Shown piece by piece: positions 39,151 to 48,429 of a stretch of 64,000 nt of DNA. The position numbers and the translations under genes were made by a program. Every line of letters starts with the position of its first letter. Positions within the stretch are counted from its first letter, which is position 1. The notes beneath the pieces are model-generated. The model did no database searches. It had not been told where the DNA came from and worked only from the letters and a program-made list of their open reading frames with translations. The stretch is taken from contig NZ_CAKMSJ010000001.1 of assembly GCF_928381505.1 (NCBI RefSeq), forward strand, positions 124,001 through 188,000, in the 5' to 3' direction. This stretch comes from Rothia endophytica (lineage in GTDB: Bacteria > Actinomycetota > Actinomycetes > Actinomycetales > Micrococcaceae).

Positions 39151-40098
39151 TTAGGTGAGGCGAATGAGTGCAACACCGGCCAGCATGACCGCGATACCAG
39201 CAACCTGCAGGGCGGTCACAGGGCGGCGGGGAGCCTCGAAGATTCCGAACTTATCAACGATGAGTGAGGCAGTCACCATGCCGGTCAATGCGGCCATAAT
39301 GGTGGAGCCTGCACCGAGAATGGGCACAAAAAGGGCGTTAAAGGTGACGAAGATGGCGCCTAGCGGGCCGCCTGCCCACATCCAGAGCGGGTTGGCAGTT
39401 TTACCGCCTGGCACCCTCACCCTAAATTTGAGGCGGAGCGCTAAGGCAATGAGCAGTAATACCAAGGTGCCTACGGTAAAAGACACGAGGGCAGCCTTCA
39501 GCCCGGAACCGATGAGGGTGCCCAGACGCGCGTTGATGGGTGACTGCATGGCCATGAGGAAACCCGAGAAAATAGCCAACGCCTGCCACCCCAGCTGACT
39601 GCCAGGTGAGGTAGCTCCCTGTTGCTGCGTACCACTAGCCGGTGCCGTGGCGCGGCGTCCTAGCAAAACAGCAGCGAACACACCAGTCAGAACCAGAGCA
39701 GCTCCAATAAATCTGAAGGGGGTCAGGGAGGTCTGAGGTGCGTGAAAGAGCCCGAACTGGTCAATGATAAGGCCCATGAGGATTTGCCCGGTGATGGGCA
39801 GGATGACGGACTGCACCCCGCCCAGTTTGGGAAAGATAAAGATATTGGTGGTAAGACCGATGACGCCCAGCAGGCCACCAATCCAAATCCAAAAGGGTTG
39901 CCCACTCACGTCCGCCGGGGAAAACCAGAAGTAGCCCTCAACAACCGTAGAGAGAAAGAGCAGGAAGAGCGTACCACCGATGAAGGACGCCAAAGATGAG
40001 AGGAAAGGGGAACCTACAGACTCCCGCAACCTGGAATTAAAGGTGGTTTGAATGGGAAGCAAAGCCCCACCCAGAATCATGAGGGGCAAAGCGAACAT
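39151..40098 (-). CDS. YdcZ/DUF606-type DMT-superfamily transporter
   Basis: 315 residues with about ten membrane segments. Two tandem DUF606 repeats are visible, one starting near residue 5 (PLMILGGALLPIQTTFNSRL) and one near 165 (LAIFSGFLMAMQSPINARLG), with similar motifs. Many homologues are half this length and act as pairs, so this is a fused form. It is probably an exporter of small molecules; the substrate is unknown. Divergent from the UvrA-like gene with a 99-base gap. Confidence 0.88.
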   Translation of the reverse strand: MFALPLMILGGALLPIQTTFNSRLRESVGSPFLSSLASFIGGTLFLLFLSTVVEGYFWFSPADVSGQPFWIWIGGLLGVIGLTTNIFIFPKLGGVQSVILPITGQILMGLIIDQFGLFHAPQTSLTPFRFIGAALVLTGVFAAVLLGRRATAPASGTQQQGATSPGSQLGWQALAIFSGFLMAMQSPINARLGTLIGSGLKAALVSFTVGTLVLLLIALALRLKFRVRVPGGKTANPLWMWAGGPLGAIFVTFNALFVPILGAGSTIMAALTGMVTASLIVDKFGIFEAPRRPVTALQVAGIAVMLAGVALIRLT

Positions 40099-40197
40099 GC
40101 GGTAGTCAACTTTCTAGGTCTAGAGGACGTTTAGCATTTTACTCTTGTTCGCTAAACTTGAGCCTAATCAAACTCGCACCACCCTAGAAGGGCAGAA

Positions 40198-42585
40198 TTG
40201 TCGCATCCCGCAGATACGCACCAGGTTATTCGTATTACCGGTGCCCGCAATAACAATCTTAAGAACGTCACGGTTGAAATCCCTAAGCGCCGTTTGACGG
40301 TCTTCACCGGTATCTCGGGGTCGGGTAAAAGCTCCCTCGCGTTTGGTGTGGTGGCAACTGAGTCACAGCGCCTGATCAATGAAACGTACTCAGCCTTTGT
40401 GCAGGGTTTCATGCCCCACCAGGACCGCCCCGACGTTGACTCAATTGAAGGGCTGACCAGCGCCATCATTGTGGACCAGGAACGCCTGGGCGCCAATCCG
40501 CGCTCCACCGTGGGTACAGCCACCGACGCTCTACCCATGCTGCGCATGCTCTTTGCCCGCGTCGGCTCCCCCAACCTTGGTTCCCCTACCGCTTTTAGTT
40601 TCAACCAGGCATCAGTACAGGCAACCGGTGCCCGCAAGGTAGGCAACGGCAAGGTGGAGCATGTTACCTTCTCTCGCGCCGGCGGCATGTGCCCCCGCTG
40701 TGAAGGCCTGGGTAGAACCAGCGACATCAACATGGCGGAGCTTTTTGATGAAAACCTCACCCTAGAAGACGACCTTTTCACCATTCCCGGCTACAACGCC
40801 GGAGGCTGGAACGTGCGTCTCTACAAGGAAAGCGGGCTTTTCCCCGCCGACGTACCCATCAAAGATTTCACCGAGCAGCAGCGGGAGGACTTCCTCTATA
40901 AAGAGGCAACCCGCATGAAAATTGCCGGCATCAACATGACATATGAGGGCCTCATCCCCCGCCTGCAAAAGTCGGTGCTCAGCAAGGACGCCGAGGGGCT
41001 ACAGCCGCACGTGCGTGCCTTCGTCGAGCGCGCGGTGACCTTTGTGGATTGCCCCGATTGTGGAGGCTCCCGCCTCTCTCAGGCAGCTCTTGAATCTAAG
41101 GTAGCTGGCAAGAACATCGCCGAGTTGAGCGATATGCAGGTCTCAGATCTGCTGACCTGGGTAAAGGAGCTGAATGAGCCCTCTGTGGCTCCCCTGGTTG
41201 CTAGTCTTGAACACCTGCTGCAGTCTATGGTCACCATCGGCCTGGGCTATATCGCGCTCTCCCGTTCGGCGTCCTCCCTTTCAGGCGGCGAGGCGCAGCG
41301 TGCCAAGATGGTACGCCACCTGGGCTCCCCGCTCACCGACGTCACCTACGTTTTTGATGAACCCACCGCAGGGCTGCACCCCCACGATGTGGCAAAAATG
41401 AACCAACTGCTCCTTGCCCTGCGCGACCGCGGCAACACCGTGCTGGTGGTTGAACATAAACCAGAAACCATTGCGGTAGCAGACCACATTATTGATATGG
41501 GCCCGCTAGCCGGTTCAGGCGGTGGCACCGTGGTCTTTGAAGGTAGCTACGACAATCTGCGCGCAGCTGACACCGTGACCTCCCGCCACCTCTTTGACCG
41601 TCAGGGCCTCAAAGGTAGCGTCCGCACGCCGACCGGCGTCCTCACCGTCAAGGACGCCCAGCGCAACAACCTGCGTTCGGTCAGCGTTGACCTGCCGACC
41701 GGCGTACTGACCACCTTGACCGGAGTAGCTGGCTCGGGTAAGTCCTCCCTGATTGCTGAGTTCTTCAGCCAGCACGAGGGCAGTGAAGAGCGCATTATCT
41801 TTATCGACCAGTCAGCCATCAAGGGCTCGCTCCGCTCTAATCCCGCCACCTACACCGGGCTGCTAGAGCCCATCCGCAAGGCCTTCGCCAAGGCCAACAG
41901 AGTAAAGCCCGCTCTCTTCTCTGCAAATTCTGAGGGCGCCTGCCCCGAATGTAAGGGCACCGGTGTCATCGAAACCCAGCTGGGCTTCATGGAAAAATCA
42001 ACCGCCACCTGTGAAGCCTGCGAAGGCAAGCGCTTTAGCCCTGCCGTGCTGGAATACACATTTGGCGGCAAGAACATCAGCCAGGTGCTCACTCTGCCGG
42101 TCGCTGAAGCACTCACCTTCTTCACCAGCTCGGAGGGCAAGATTCCCGCCGTCGCCAAGATTCTCAAGCGCCTATCAGACGTTGGCCTGGGCTACCTTAC
42201 CCTGGGCCAGCCACTCTCTACTCTGTCAGGTGGTGAACGCCAGCGCATCAAACTGGCAACCCATATGGCTGAACCGGGCGGAATCTACATCTTTGATGAG
42301 CCAACAACCGGCCTGCACCTGGCTGATATCGAGCAGTTCTTGGGTCTGCTAGATCAGCTGGTGGACGGTGGAACCACCGTCATTTGCGTGGAGCATCACC
42401 AGGCTGTGGTAGCTCACTCCGATCATGTGATCGATGTAGGCCCCGGAGCAGGTCACGACGGCGGCACCATCGTTTTTGAAGGCACCCCGGCACAGCTTGC
42501 CCTAGCCACAACCCTGACTGCTCAGCATTTAGCCGCTTATCTCCCACCCACAGAAAACGAGCGCCAAAACCTGCCCGCCTTTTAA
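40198..42585 (+). CDS. UvrA-like ABC-ATPase (class II UvrA paralogue, drug-resistance type)
   Basis: 795 residues, about 150 shorter than UvrA because the UvrB-binding and insertion domains are missing or reduced. The TTG start at 40198 has AGAAGGG upstream. Two ATPase halves: Walker A GISGSGKSSLAF and GVAGSGKSSLIAEF, signatures SLSGGEAQRAKM and TLSGGERQRIKLA. Zinc-finger CxxC pairs in CPRCEGLG, CPDCGGS, CPECKGTG and CEACEGKR. Paralogues of this class occur with resistance to DNA-binding drugs in actinobacteria. Two TetR-type genes follow, so a drug-response role is likely. Confidence 0.9.
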   Translation: MSHPADTHQVIRITGARNNNLKNVTVEIPKRRLTVFTGISGSGKSSLAFGVVATESQRLINETYSAFVQGFMPHQDRPDVDSIEGLTSAIIVDQERLGANPRSTVGTATDALPMLRMLFARVGSPNLGSPTAFSFNQASVQATGARKVGNGKVEHVTFSRAGGMCPRCEGLGRTSDINMAELFDENLTLEDDLFTIPGYNAGGWNVRLYKESGLFPADVPIKDFTEQQREDFLYKEATRMKIAGINMTYEGLIPRLQKSVLSKDAEGLQPHVRAFVERAVTFVDCPDCGGSRLSQAALESKVAGKNIAELSDMQVSDLLTWVKELNEPSVAPLVASLEHLLQSMVTIGLGYIALSRSASSLSGGEAQRAKMVRHLGSPLTDVTYVFDEPTAGLHPHDVAKMNQLLLALRDRGNTVLVVEHKPETIAVADHIIDMGPLAGSGGGTVVFEGSYDNLRAADTVTSRHLFDRQGLKGSVRTPTGVLTVKDAQRNNLRSVSVDLPTGVLTTLTGVAGSGKSSLIAEFFSQHEGSEERIIFIDQSAIKGSLRSNPATYTGLLEPIRKAFAKANRVKPALFSANSEGACPECKGTGVIETQLGFMEKSTATCEACEGKRFSPAVLEYTFGGKNISQVLTLPVAEALTFFTSSEGKIPAVAKILKRLSDVGLGYLTLGQPLSTLSGGERQRIKLATHMAEPGGIYIFDEPTTGLHLADIEQFLGLLDQLVDGGTTVICVEHHQAVVAHSDHVIDVGPGAGHDGGTIVFEGTPAQLALATTLTAQHLAAYLPPTENERQNLPAF

Positions 42586-42668
42586 AGCCCACCAACGTTC
42601 ATATATTCACAAGAAAAAGAGAGTTTATATTAACACACAAAATGAAGTTTTTAGCGCATCACTAAGAT

Positions 42669-43265
42669 GTGCCAAAATTCATTAACCATCAAGAACGTAA
42701 ACAGCACATAGCTCAAGCGGTATGGGCTGTTCTGGCGCGCGAGGGCGTTCGTGGCGTTTCTGTCCGGACTGTGGCAGCAGAAGCCGGTATCTCAACAGGC
42801 TCCCTGCGCCATGTTTTTCCCACCCTGAACGACATGATGCTCTACTCCCTTGATTACAGCGGTCAAAAATTTTTGGCATCGCTCACCAGCCGGAAGGTCA
42901 CCGGCCCCCTCATCGATCACCTTGAGGATTTGCTGTTCGACTTTTTACCCACGAGCAACGAAAGCCGCATGTACTCTGAGGTGGTAGTTGGCATGCTGGC
43001 AGAAGCATCTAACATCCCGGGTGCTGCGCGCATGCTTCAGCAGCAGGAAACCGAGCTGTCCTACACTTACAGTTTTATTCTGAGCCAGCTGAAAGCTCAC
43101 GGGCGCATCAGATCAGATATCGACGTTCAGTATGAAACTGATACCCTTGTCTCGCTTTTGTTCGGGGTACATGTCTCCTACATGCTCTCTGACCAAACAG
43201 CCTCTGACCAGGAGCTGCAGGCGCCACTTAAGATGCACCTCGCGTCCTTAAAGAACACTGACTAG
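42669..43265 (+). CDS. TetR-family regulator (first of a tandem pair)
   Basis: 198 residues, GTG start. N-terminal HTH: VRTVAAEAGISTGSLRHVF. The opening MPKFINHQERKQHIAQAVW is close to MPKLIDHTERKEFLSAAVW of the next gene, so the two arose by duplication. The ligand-binding part is not assignable. It follows the UvrA-like gene by 83 bases, so it may belong to the same unit or control it. Confidence 0.88.
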   Translation: MPKFINHQERKQHIAQAVWAVLAREGVRGVSVRTVAAEAGISTGSLRHVFPTLNDMMLYSLDYSGQKFLASLTSRKVTGPLIDHLEDLLFDFLPTSNESRMYSEVVVGMLAEASNIPGAARMLQQQETELSYTYSFILSQLKAHGRIRSDIDVQYETDTLVSLLFGVHVSYMLSDQTASDQELQAPLKMHLASLKNTD

Positions 43266-43282
43266 AACCCAAGGAACCTCTC

Positions 43283-43963
43283 GTGCCTAAACTTATCGAT
43301 CACACAGAACGTAAAGAGTTTCTCTCGGCAGCAGTGTGGAAGCTCCTTGATGAGCATGGAGTCAGTGCCATTTCAATCAGAAACGTAGCTGCTGAAGCGG
43401 GTATTTCGGCGGGTTCTTTGCGGCACTCTTTTAAAAGTCGGCTGGATTTACTCGAGTACGCGCTACAACTTTTGACGGATCGTATTCAAGAGAACGTGAG
43501 AGCCCGGGCTAGAGACGGTCTCACTGTTGATGGTGCCGTGAGGATTCTAGAGTTTCAGATTCCTCTTATTCCTGCCACTGAAACCTACGCACGGGTGATG
43601 ATGGGTATGATCACCGAGATGAGATCCACCCCTGAGCTACGGAAAATTGCCCACCGCAGTCTTCAGCAGCTTCGCATCACCTATCATGACATGTTCGCCT
43701 GGCTAGAACGCGCTGGGGAGCTCACACCGGGCACGGACGCTGCAGCGCAGGCTGATCAATTGCTGATTTTAGGCCAAGGTATCACCGCTAAAACAATTTT
43801 AGATGGGCGACGCTCTGAGCCGGTAGATTTGAGCCGGGCCTTTAGAACCCACCTTAATAAGGTTCTGGTTCATCCGGTGCCCTATCTAACCGAGGAAGAA
43901 ATCACTGAGCTGACTAAAGAACTCGCCAGGTATCGCAGCACTTCTTCCTCGTCGGCCCATTGA
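43283..43963 (+). CDS. TetR-family regulator (second of a tandem pair)
   Basis: 226 residues, GTG start, 17 bases after the preceding paralogue. HTH: IRNVAAEAGISAGSLRHSF. The C-terminal half has diverged strongly from the neighbour, which suggests different ligands or heterodimer formation. Confidence 0.88.
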   Translation: MPKLIDHTERKEFLSAAVWKLLDEHGVSAISIRNVAAEAGISAGSLRHSFKSRLDLLEYALQLLTDRIQENVRARARDGLTVDGAVRILEFQIPLIPATETYARVMMGMITEMRSTPELRKIAHRSLQQLRITYHDMFAWLERAGELTPGTDAAAQADQLLILGQGITAKTILDGRRSEPVDLSRAFRTHLNKVLVHPVPYLTEEEITELTKELARYRSTSSSSAH

Positions 43964-44077
43964 CGCGGAACGTAGCCGCAGATATAAAAACGCTGTCTTG
44001 GGCCTGATTGGGTCTGGGAGCGGAGTTTATTGTTCTGCCGGCATGTTCGCTTCTACTATGGCAGAAATACACAAATG

Positions 44078-44127
44078 AAAAACCGCCCCTACCAACGCTT
44101 AGCAGCGCGGGGAGGGGCGGGTTATTA
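44078..44127. terminator. Stem-loop between the TetR pair and the YtxH-like gene
   Basis: AACCGCCCCT pairs with AGGGGCGGGTT across a loop of about 28 bases. It lies between convergent genes. Confidence 0.65.
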
Positions 44128-44143
44128 AACCTCACACAAGGGC

Positions 44144-44512
44144 TTAGGAGAGGGCGGGGCCTTCGTCCTCAGGTGCAGTTGCGGGGTCTGAAATGACGTC
44201 AGCGGGAGCGTCCTTGACTGCCTTCTCAGCAGCCTTTTCAACCTTGTGCTCTGCTCGAGTTTCTTTGACCTCTTCGACCTTAGCCTTGGTCTTGTCAGCT
44301 GCAGTGGCAGCTGCTTCCTTAGCCTTTTCAGCTACAACAGGAGCCTTTTCCTTGATGGTCTCTTCGGTAGCCTTGATGCCTTCTTGCACCTTGGGGTCAT
44401 GCCAGACGTTGGTGGCCTGGGTCTTAATCTTTTCGTAGCTTTCGCGGCCTGCGCGAGCGCCTAGAACGTAGCCGATGCCGATGCCAGCTACTAGTGCGAT
44501 ACGTGCTCTCAT
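44144..44512 (-). CDS. YtxH-like protein with one membrane segment and a long helical tail
   Basis: 122 residues from ATG 44512. A short hydrophobic helix (IALVAGIGIGYVLGARAG) is followed by a charged Ala/Lys/Glu-rich helix (AEKAKEAAATAADKTKAKVEE). This layout is common in stress-linked membrane-associated proteins of actinobacteria. Function unknown. Confidence 0.75.
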   Translation of the reverse strand: MRARIALVAGIGIGYVLGARAGRESYEKIKTQATNVWHDPKVQEGIKATEETIKEKAPVVAEKAKEAAATAADKTKAKVEEVKETRAEHKVEKAAEKAVKDAPADVISDPATAPEDEGPALS

Positions 44513-44562
44513 GATGTCCACCTTTACGGTTGCTAATAGTGCTGACTACATAATACGCCTAC

Positions 44563-45093
44563 TTAGGGCACTGAGGTAGGTGACACACCGGCCGTTGGTT
44601 TTGTGGCGGTTGCATAGCGCCCGGTAATCCCGTCAATCAGGAGGCGGTGACTTCGGGTTTCGGCATACCAGTTGGGCTTCCATACGGCCTCTTGAACATG
44701 CTCAAGTAAAAACTCGAAGCTTGCAGCAAGCCTGTAGTGCTTAAGAAATTGTACGTAGGCTGCCTCTTGCGCGATTTTCACCAGCTGCTGACGCTCTACA
44801 TCATCCAGGGGCTCTTCTCGCACCAGGTCAGAATCTACTGGTTCGCTCGAGAGATTCCAATCATCCGAAGTCCAAGCTCTGCGAGTGCGGGGGTCTACGA
44901 GCACACGAATAAGCTGGCCATTGAGCCGGCGTGAAGGCCCTTTGAGCGACGATACCCTGAACACCACACCTATAAGCCGGTAATAGCTGGGCTCAAGTGT
45001 TCGCGTCCAATCCTTTTCAGGGAAGACCTTTTGAGCTAGCTCAAGAGCTTCGTGGTAGGTCACCGACGCTTTAATAGCCTTCTGCTGTGTCAC
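44563..45093 (-). CDS. Hypothetical protein cotranscribed with the sodium symporter
   Basis: 176 residues, GTG start 5 bases after the symporter stop, with AGGTAGG upstream, so it belongs to the same operon. No signal or membrane segment. Visible phrases are RVLVDPRTRRAWTSDDW and an Arg/Lys-rich middle. No family recognised. Its position suggests an accessory role in uptake or catabolism of the symporter substrate. Confidence 0.75.
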   Translation of the reverse strand: MTQQKAIKASVTYHEALELAQKVFPEKDWTRTLEPSYYRLIGVVFRVSSLKGPSRRLNGQLIRVLVDPRTRRAWTSDDWNLSSEPVDSDLVREEPLDDVERQQLVKIAQEAAYVQFLKHYRLAASFEFLLEHVQEAVWKPNWYAETRSHRLLIDGITGRYATATKPTAGVSPTSVP

Positions 45094-45098
45094 GGTCT

Positions 45099-46637
45099 CT
45101 ACCTACCTTCCGGCATCTGGGTCGACAGGTCAATGTCTTCCTTGACATCCCGAGTTGAGCGGGTGCTAGTGACGCTAGCAGCGCTATCAATGGCGTCCAA
45201 AATATGCGCTGAGACTGGGTGTGATTTTTGGGTGAGAAGCGATCCAACAATCATTGCCACCGTTGAACAGACGATACCTACCAACATGGGGTCCAGCCCA
45301 GTTACCGCCCCCAAGTCTCCAAGCTTCCACACAACAGAGACCGAGCTACCTGCCAGCATGCTGGCAAGGGCACCCACCTTATTAGCTTTCCTCCACCAGA
45401 CTGCGCATATATAAGCAGGGGCAAAGGCTGCACCGAGCACAGTTGCTGCGAAAGTAGCGAGGAAGAGGACGGACGGGGGCTGAAGCAACGCCATCGTCAG
45501 ACCTCCCAGTGCCATCACTAATACGGTGATTCGCGAAACCTTCACCAGGGTCTTTTCAGAGACCTCTTTGAGGAAGAAGCGCCCAACAAGGTCACGAGAA
45601 GCGATGGTTGAAGCCTGGAGTAGCAGTGCATCAGCGGTAGACATAATTGCGGCCATCACTGCAGCCATAACAATACCTACAGCGAAGCTCGGCAATACAG
45701 TTTTTGCAACCTCAAAAATAGCTTGTTCAGGGGCTGCCAGGTTAGGCACCACGATGAGAGCAAGAAGACCGACCAGGTAGGGAGCGGGGATAAAGAGTAA
45801 GTTGAAGGCGGTTGAATAAACGCCGGCCATGCGCGATACCGAAGGCTTCTTCATTGCCATATGGGATACAACAACATGGGGCCAGCCCATGTAACCAATC
45901 GAGAAGATTAGAAGGGCACCAATAATTAAGCCCCACTGATTCTGATATTCAAGGTCAGCACCAAACATGGTGAGCAGGTTGGGGTTGATGGCTTCAATCT
46001 GCTGGTGGCCGGCGGTCAGGCCCCCTACTGCCTGCAAGGTGGCGATAAGAACCCAGACCATGCCAATCAACATGACGATTGCCTGGACGAAGTCGGTGTA
46101 GGCGACAGCAAGGTAACCACCGAGGAAGGTATAGGAGACAATCACCGCTACCGCGATGATAAGGGCAGTATCGAAGCTTATACCGGTGACAGAGGCCAGC
46201 CCGGCACCACCTGCGATGAACTGGCTCATCAGGTAGAGAAAGAGACCGCCCAGAGCCAATATGGATGCAACCATTCTCACGGCTGAAGACTGGTAGCGAT
46301 TTTCAAGGTACTCAATGGAGGAAATTGATCCAAGAATCTTGGTGAGCTTACGCATGCGTCGGCCGATAATAGAGAGGTTGAGGACGCCGCCGCCCAAATC
46401 ACCCAGGGCGTACCACATACCAAAGTAACCCGATGAGTACCCGAGAGAGCCAGCTCCAGCGAACATATAGCCCGACATCGAGGAGGACTGCAAACGCAAG
46501 GCTGTCACGGCTGGGCCCAAGGAGCGTCCGGCAAGGAGGAAATCTTCTGAGTCATTACCGGACTTTTTCATCGCCCAGATTCCGATCAGAATCATAGCGA
46601 GAAAGTAGATGATAAGGAATGTTATTGCAATGTTCAC
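45099..46637 (-). CDS. Sodium:solute symporter (SSS family, PutP/PanF-like)
   Basis: 512 residues with 13 membrane segments. The GTG start 46637 has its GAGGAGGA ribosome site inside the end of the preceding 40-residue gene. SSS features: LAGRSLGPAVTALRLQSSSMSGYMF and GGYLAVAYTDFVQAIVM. It imports a carboxylate or amino acid with sodium. The neighbouring aminotransferase and MmsA suggest an omega-amino acid or related compound. The last 40 residues are polar. Confidence 0.9.
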   Translation of the reverse strand: MNIAITFLIIYFLAMILIGIWAMKKSGNDSEDFLLAGRSLGPAVTALRLQSSSMSGYMFAGAGSLGYSSGYFGMWYALGDLGGGVLNLSIIGRRMRKLTKILGSISSIEYLENRYQSSAVRMVASILALGGLFLYLMSQFIAGGAGLASVTGISFDTALIIAVAVIVSYTFLGGYLAVAYTDFVQAIVMLIGMVWVLIATLQAVGGLTAGHQQIEAINPNLLTMFGADLEYQNQWGLIIGALLIFSIGYMGWPHVVVSHMAMKKPSVSRMAGVYSTAFNLLFIPAPYLVGLLALIVVPNLAAPEQAIFEVAKTVLPSFAVGIVMAAVMAAIMSTADALLLQASTIASRDLVGRFFLKEVSEKTLVKVSRITVLVMALGGLTMALLQPPSVLFLATFAATVLGAAFAPAYICAVWWRKANKVGALASMLAGSSVSVVWKLGDLGAVTGLDPMLVGIVCSTVAMIVGSLLTQKSHPVSAHILDAIDSAASVTSTRSTRDVKEDIDLSTQMPEGR

Positions 46638-46640
46638 AGC

Positions 46641-46763
46641 CTAATCCTCCTCATCCGCATTGGCCCAGTCTCGGGTCATAAAGTAGAACCCTGCGGTGTA
46701 TATAATCCAGAACAGTGGAATAACGGTCATCACTAGGACGGTAAACCCTGGTAACCCAAACAT
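46641..46763 (-). CDS. 40-residue membrane partner of the symporter
   Basis: A small gene of 40 codons: ATG 46763, preceded by GGAAAGGG, product starting MFGLPGFTVLVMTVIPLFW and ending FYFMTRDWANADEED. One membrane helix and an acidic end. The stop lies 3 bases before the GTG of the symporter, whose ribosome site it contains. Some SSS transporters have such short partner proteins (as with the YhdT/PanF pair). Confidence 0.82.
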   Translation of the reverse strand: MFGLPGFTVLVMTVIPLFWIIYTAGFYFMTRDWANADEED

Positions 46764-47090
46764 TTCAAACCCTTTCCGTCTGAGCCTGTAGGCCACTTAC
46801 GAAACAACCTCATATTTTTGAGGCATGGAACACATTGCTTTACTTACTAGTGTTGTGGACAAAACCTCATTGCTCAATTATCAAAACGTTCTCTTTAGAC
46901 GGTAATAGATGACAGAGTGTTGCCGGCAGGAATCCTACCTTCGGAACGCTACTGAACTGAATCTACTTTAATAAAAATAAACACCCTAATCTCCCCGCTG
47001 CCCCGTTCTTCTCAAGAACGGGGCAGAGCGTGGTGGTAGATATTCAATACTCTATAGATGAGAATGAGGCTTTATTCCTTTGCTAAGGTA
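46764..47090. other. Intergenic region between symporter operon and aminotransferase
   Basis: It holds the promoter region for the symporter operon (AT-rich, 46800-46990) and a perfect stem-loop CTGCCCCGTTCTT (46998-47010) / AAGAACGGGGCAG (47014-47026), probably the terminator of the aminotransferase operon. No gene seen. Confidence 0.75.
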
Positions 47091-48395
47091 TTAGCTTTTC
47101 TCGTCTAGTTCGGCAAGAGCGGCGTCATAAACATCCAAGCCCCGCACCAGTTCCTCCTCCGAAATCACCAGCGGTGGAGCAACGTGCACCCTGTTAAAGT
47201 GCACGAAGGGCCACACGCCGTTCTGCTTGCAGTAACCCGCAAAATCATTCATCGGAGCAGCATCAGCACCAGAGGCGTTGAAGGGCACGAGAGGTTCCCT
47301 GGTTTCCCTATCTTTGACCAGTTCGATAGCCCAGAAGAGCCCCAGCCCACGAACCTCACCTACAATGCTGTATTTCTCTTTCATCGCCTCGAGCCGGGGA
47401 CGCACCACCCTCTCACCCAGGTCACGCACCCGATCAAGGATCTTGTCCTCATCAAAAATTTTGAGGGTCTCTAAACCTGGAGCACAAGCCAAAGGATGAC
47501 CTGAATAGGTCAGCCCACCTGGGTAAGCCGTCGTAGACCAGGTCTTCTGGATTTCCTTGGAAATAATGACCCCACCCAGAGGAACGTAACCAGAGTTCAC
47601 TCCCTTAGCGAAGGTGATCAGATCAGGCACAACCCCAAAGTTTTCAACAGCAAAAAGAGTGCCTGTGCGCCCGAAACCGGCCATGACTTCATCAGCAATA
47701 TAGACGATGCCGTACTTGTCACACAGCGCGCGTACCCCTGGCAGGTAACCCTCAGGTGGAACCAGAATTCCATTGGTGCCTACCACAGTTTCTAAGATAA
47801 TGGCTGCAATGGTCTGAGATCCCTCAAGAATAATCTGCTGCTCCAGATGAGCCAAGGAACGCTCACATTCCTGCCTCTCATCTTCCGACCAGAATGCTGA
47901 ACGGTAAGTGTAAGGACCAAAGAAATGCACCACCGAGGAATCCGAAGGTTCATTTGCCCAACGTCGCGGGTCGCCTGTCAAAGAAATCGCGGTAGAGGTC
48001 GCTCCGTGATAGGAGCGGTAGGCTGACATAACCTTTCGCCGCCCAGTGTAGCCCCGCGCCATGCGCACGGCGTTCTCGTTAGCTTCTGCTCCACCATTGG
48101 TGAAAAATACTGAACCGAAGCTCTCCCCCGCCCGCTCCACGAGCTCTTGAGCAAGTTGACTACGGGTGTCATTTTTGAAGGAAGGCTGGATGGTGACCAG
48201 TCGATCTGCCTGATCTTTGATTGATTGAATCAACCGCTGGTTGCCATGTCCTAGAGCTAGATTAACCAGTTGGGATGAAAAATCAAGGTAGTCTCGGCCC
48301 TGGTCATCGGTGAAGGTAGATCCCTGACCAGAAACCACGTTGACAGGGTCAATGAGGTCCTGAGCTGACCAAGAGTGAAAGACGTTGCCGTCCAT
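47091..48395 (-). CDS. Class III PLP-dependent aminotransferase (omega-amino acid type)
   Basis: 434 residues. AAGGAG lies 8 bases before ATG 48395. Motifs: FTNGGAEANENAVRMAR (cofactor phosphate), SYHGATSTAISLTGDPRR, IADEVMAGFGRTG and TFAKGVNSGYVPLGG with the PLP lysine. Relatives use beta-alanine, GABA or taurine with pyruvate or 2-oxoglutarate. With MmsA 35 bases upstream, malonate- or methylmalonate-semialdehyde is a likely product. Substrate is inferred. Confidence 0.9.
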   Translation of the reverse strand: MDGNVFHSWSAQDLIDPVNVVSGQGSTFTDDQGRDYLDFSSQLVNLALGHGNQRLIQSIKDQADRLVTIQPSFKNDTRSQLAQELVERAGESFGSVFFTNGGAEANENAVRMARGYTGRRKVMSAYRSYHGATSTAISLTGDPRRWANEPSDSSVVHFFGPYTYRSAFWSEDERQECERSLAHLEQQIILEGSQTIAAIILETVVGTNGILVPPEGYLPGVRALCDKYGIVYIADEVMAGFGRTGTLFAVENFGVVPDLITFAKGVNSGYVPLGGVIISKEIQKTWSTTAYPGGLTYSGHPLACAPGLETLKIFDEDKILDRVRDLGERVVRPRLEAMKEKYSIVGEVRGLGLFWAIELVKDRETREPLVPFNASGADAAPMNDFAGYCKQNGVWPFVHFNRVHVAPPLVISEEELVRGLDVYDAALAELDEKS

Positions 48396-48429
48396 AAGTG
48401 TTACTCCTTATCTGTGCTAATGAGCAAAG

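Noticed and set aside
40164..40784. 206-residue frame antisense to the UvrA-like gene
   Set aside because: It overlaps the Walker A region of a clear ABC protein on the other strand.
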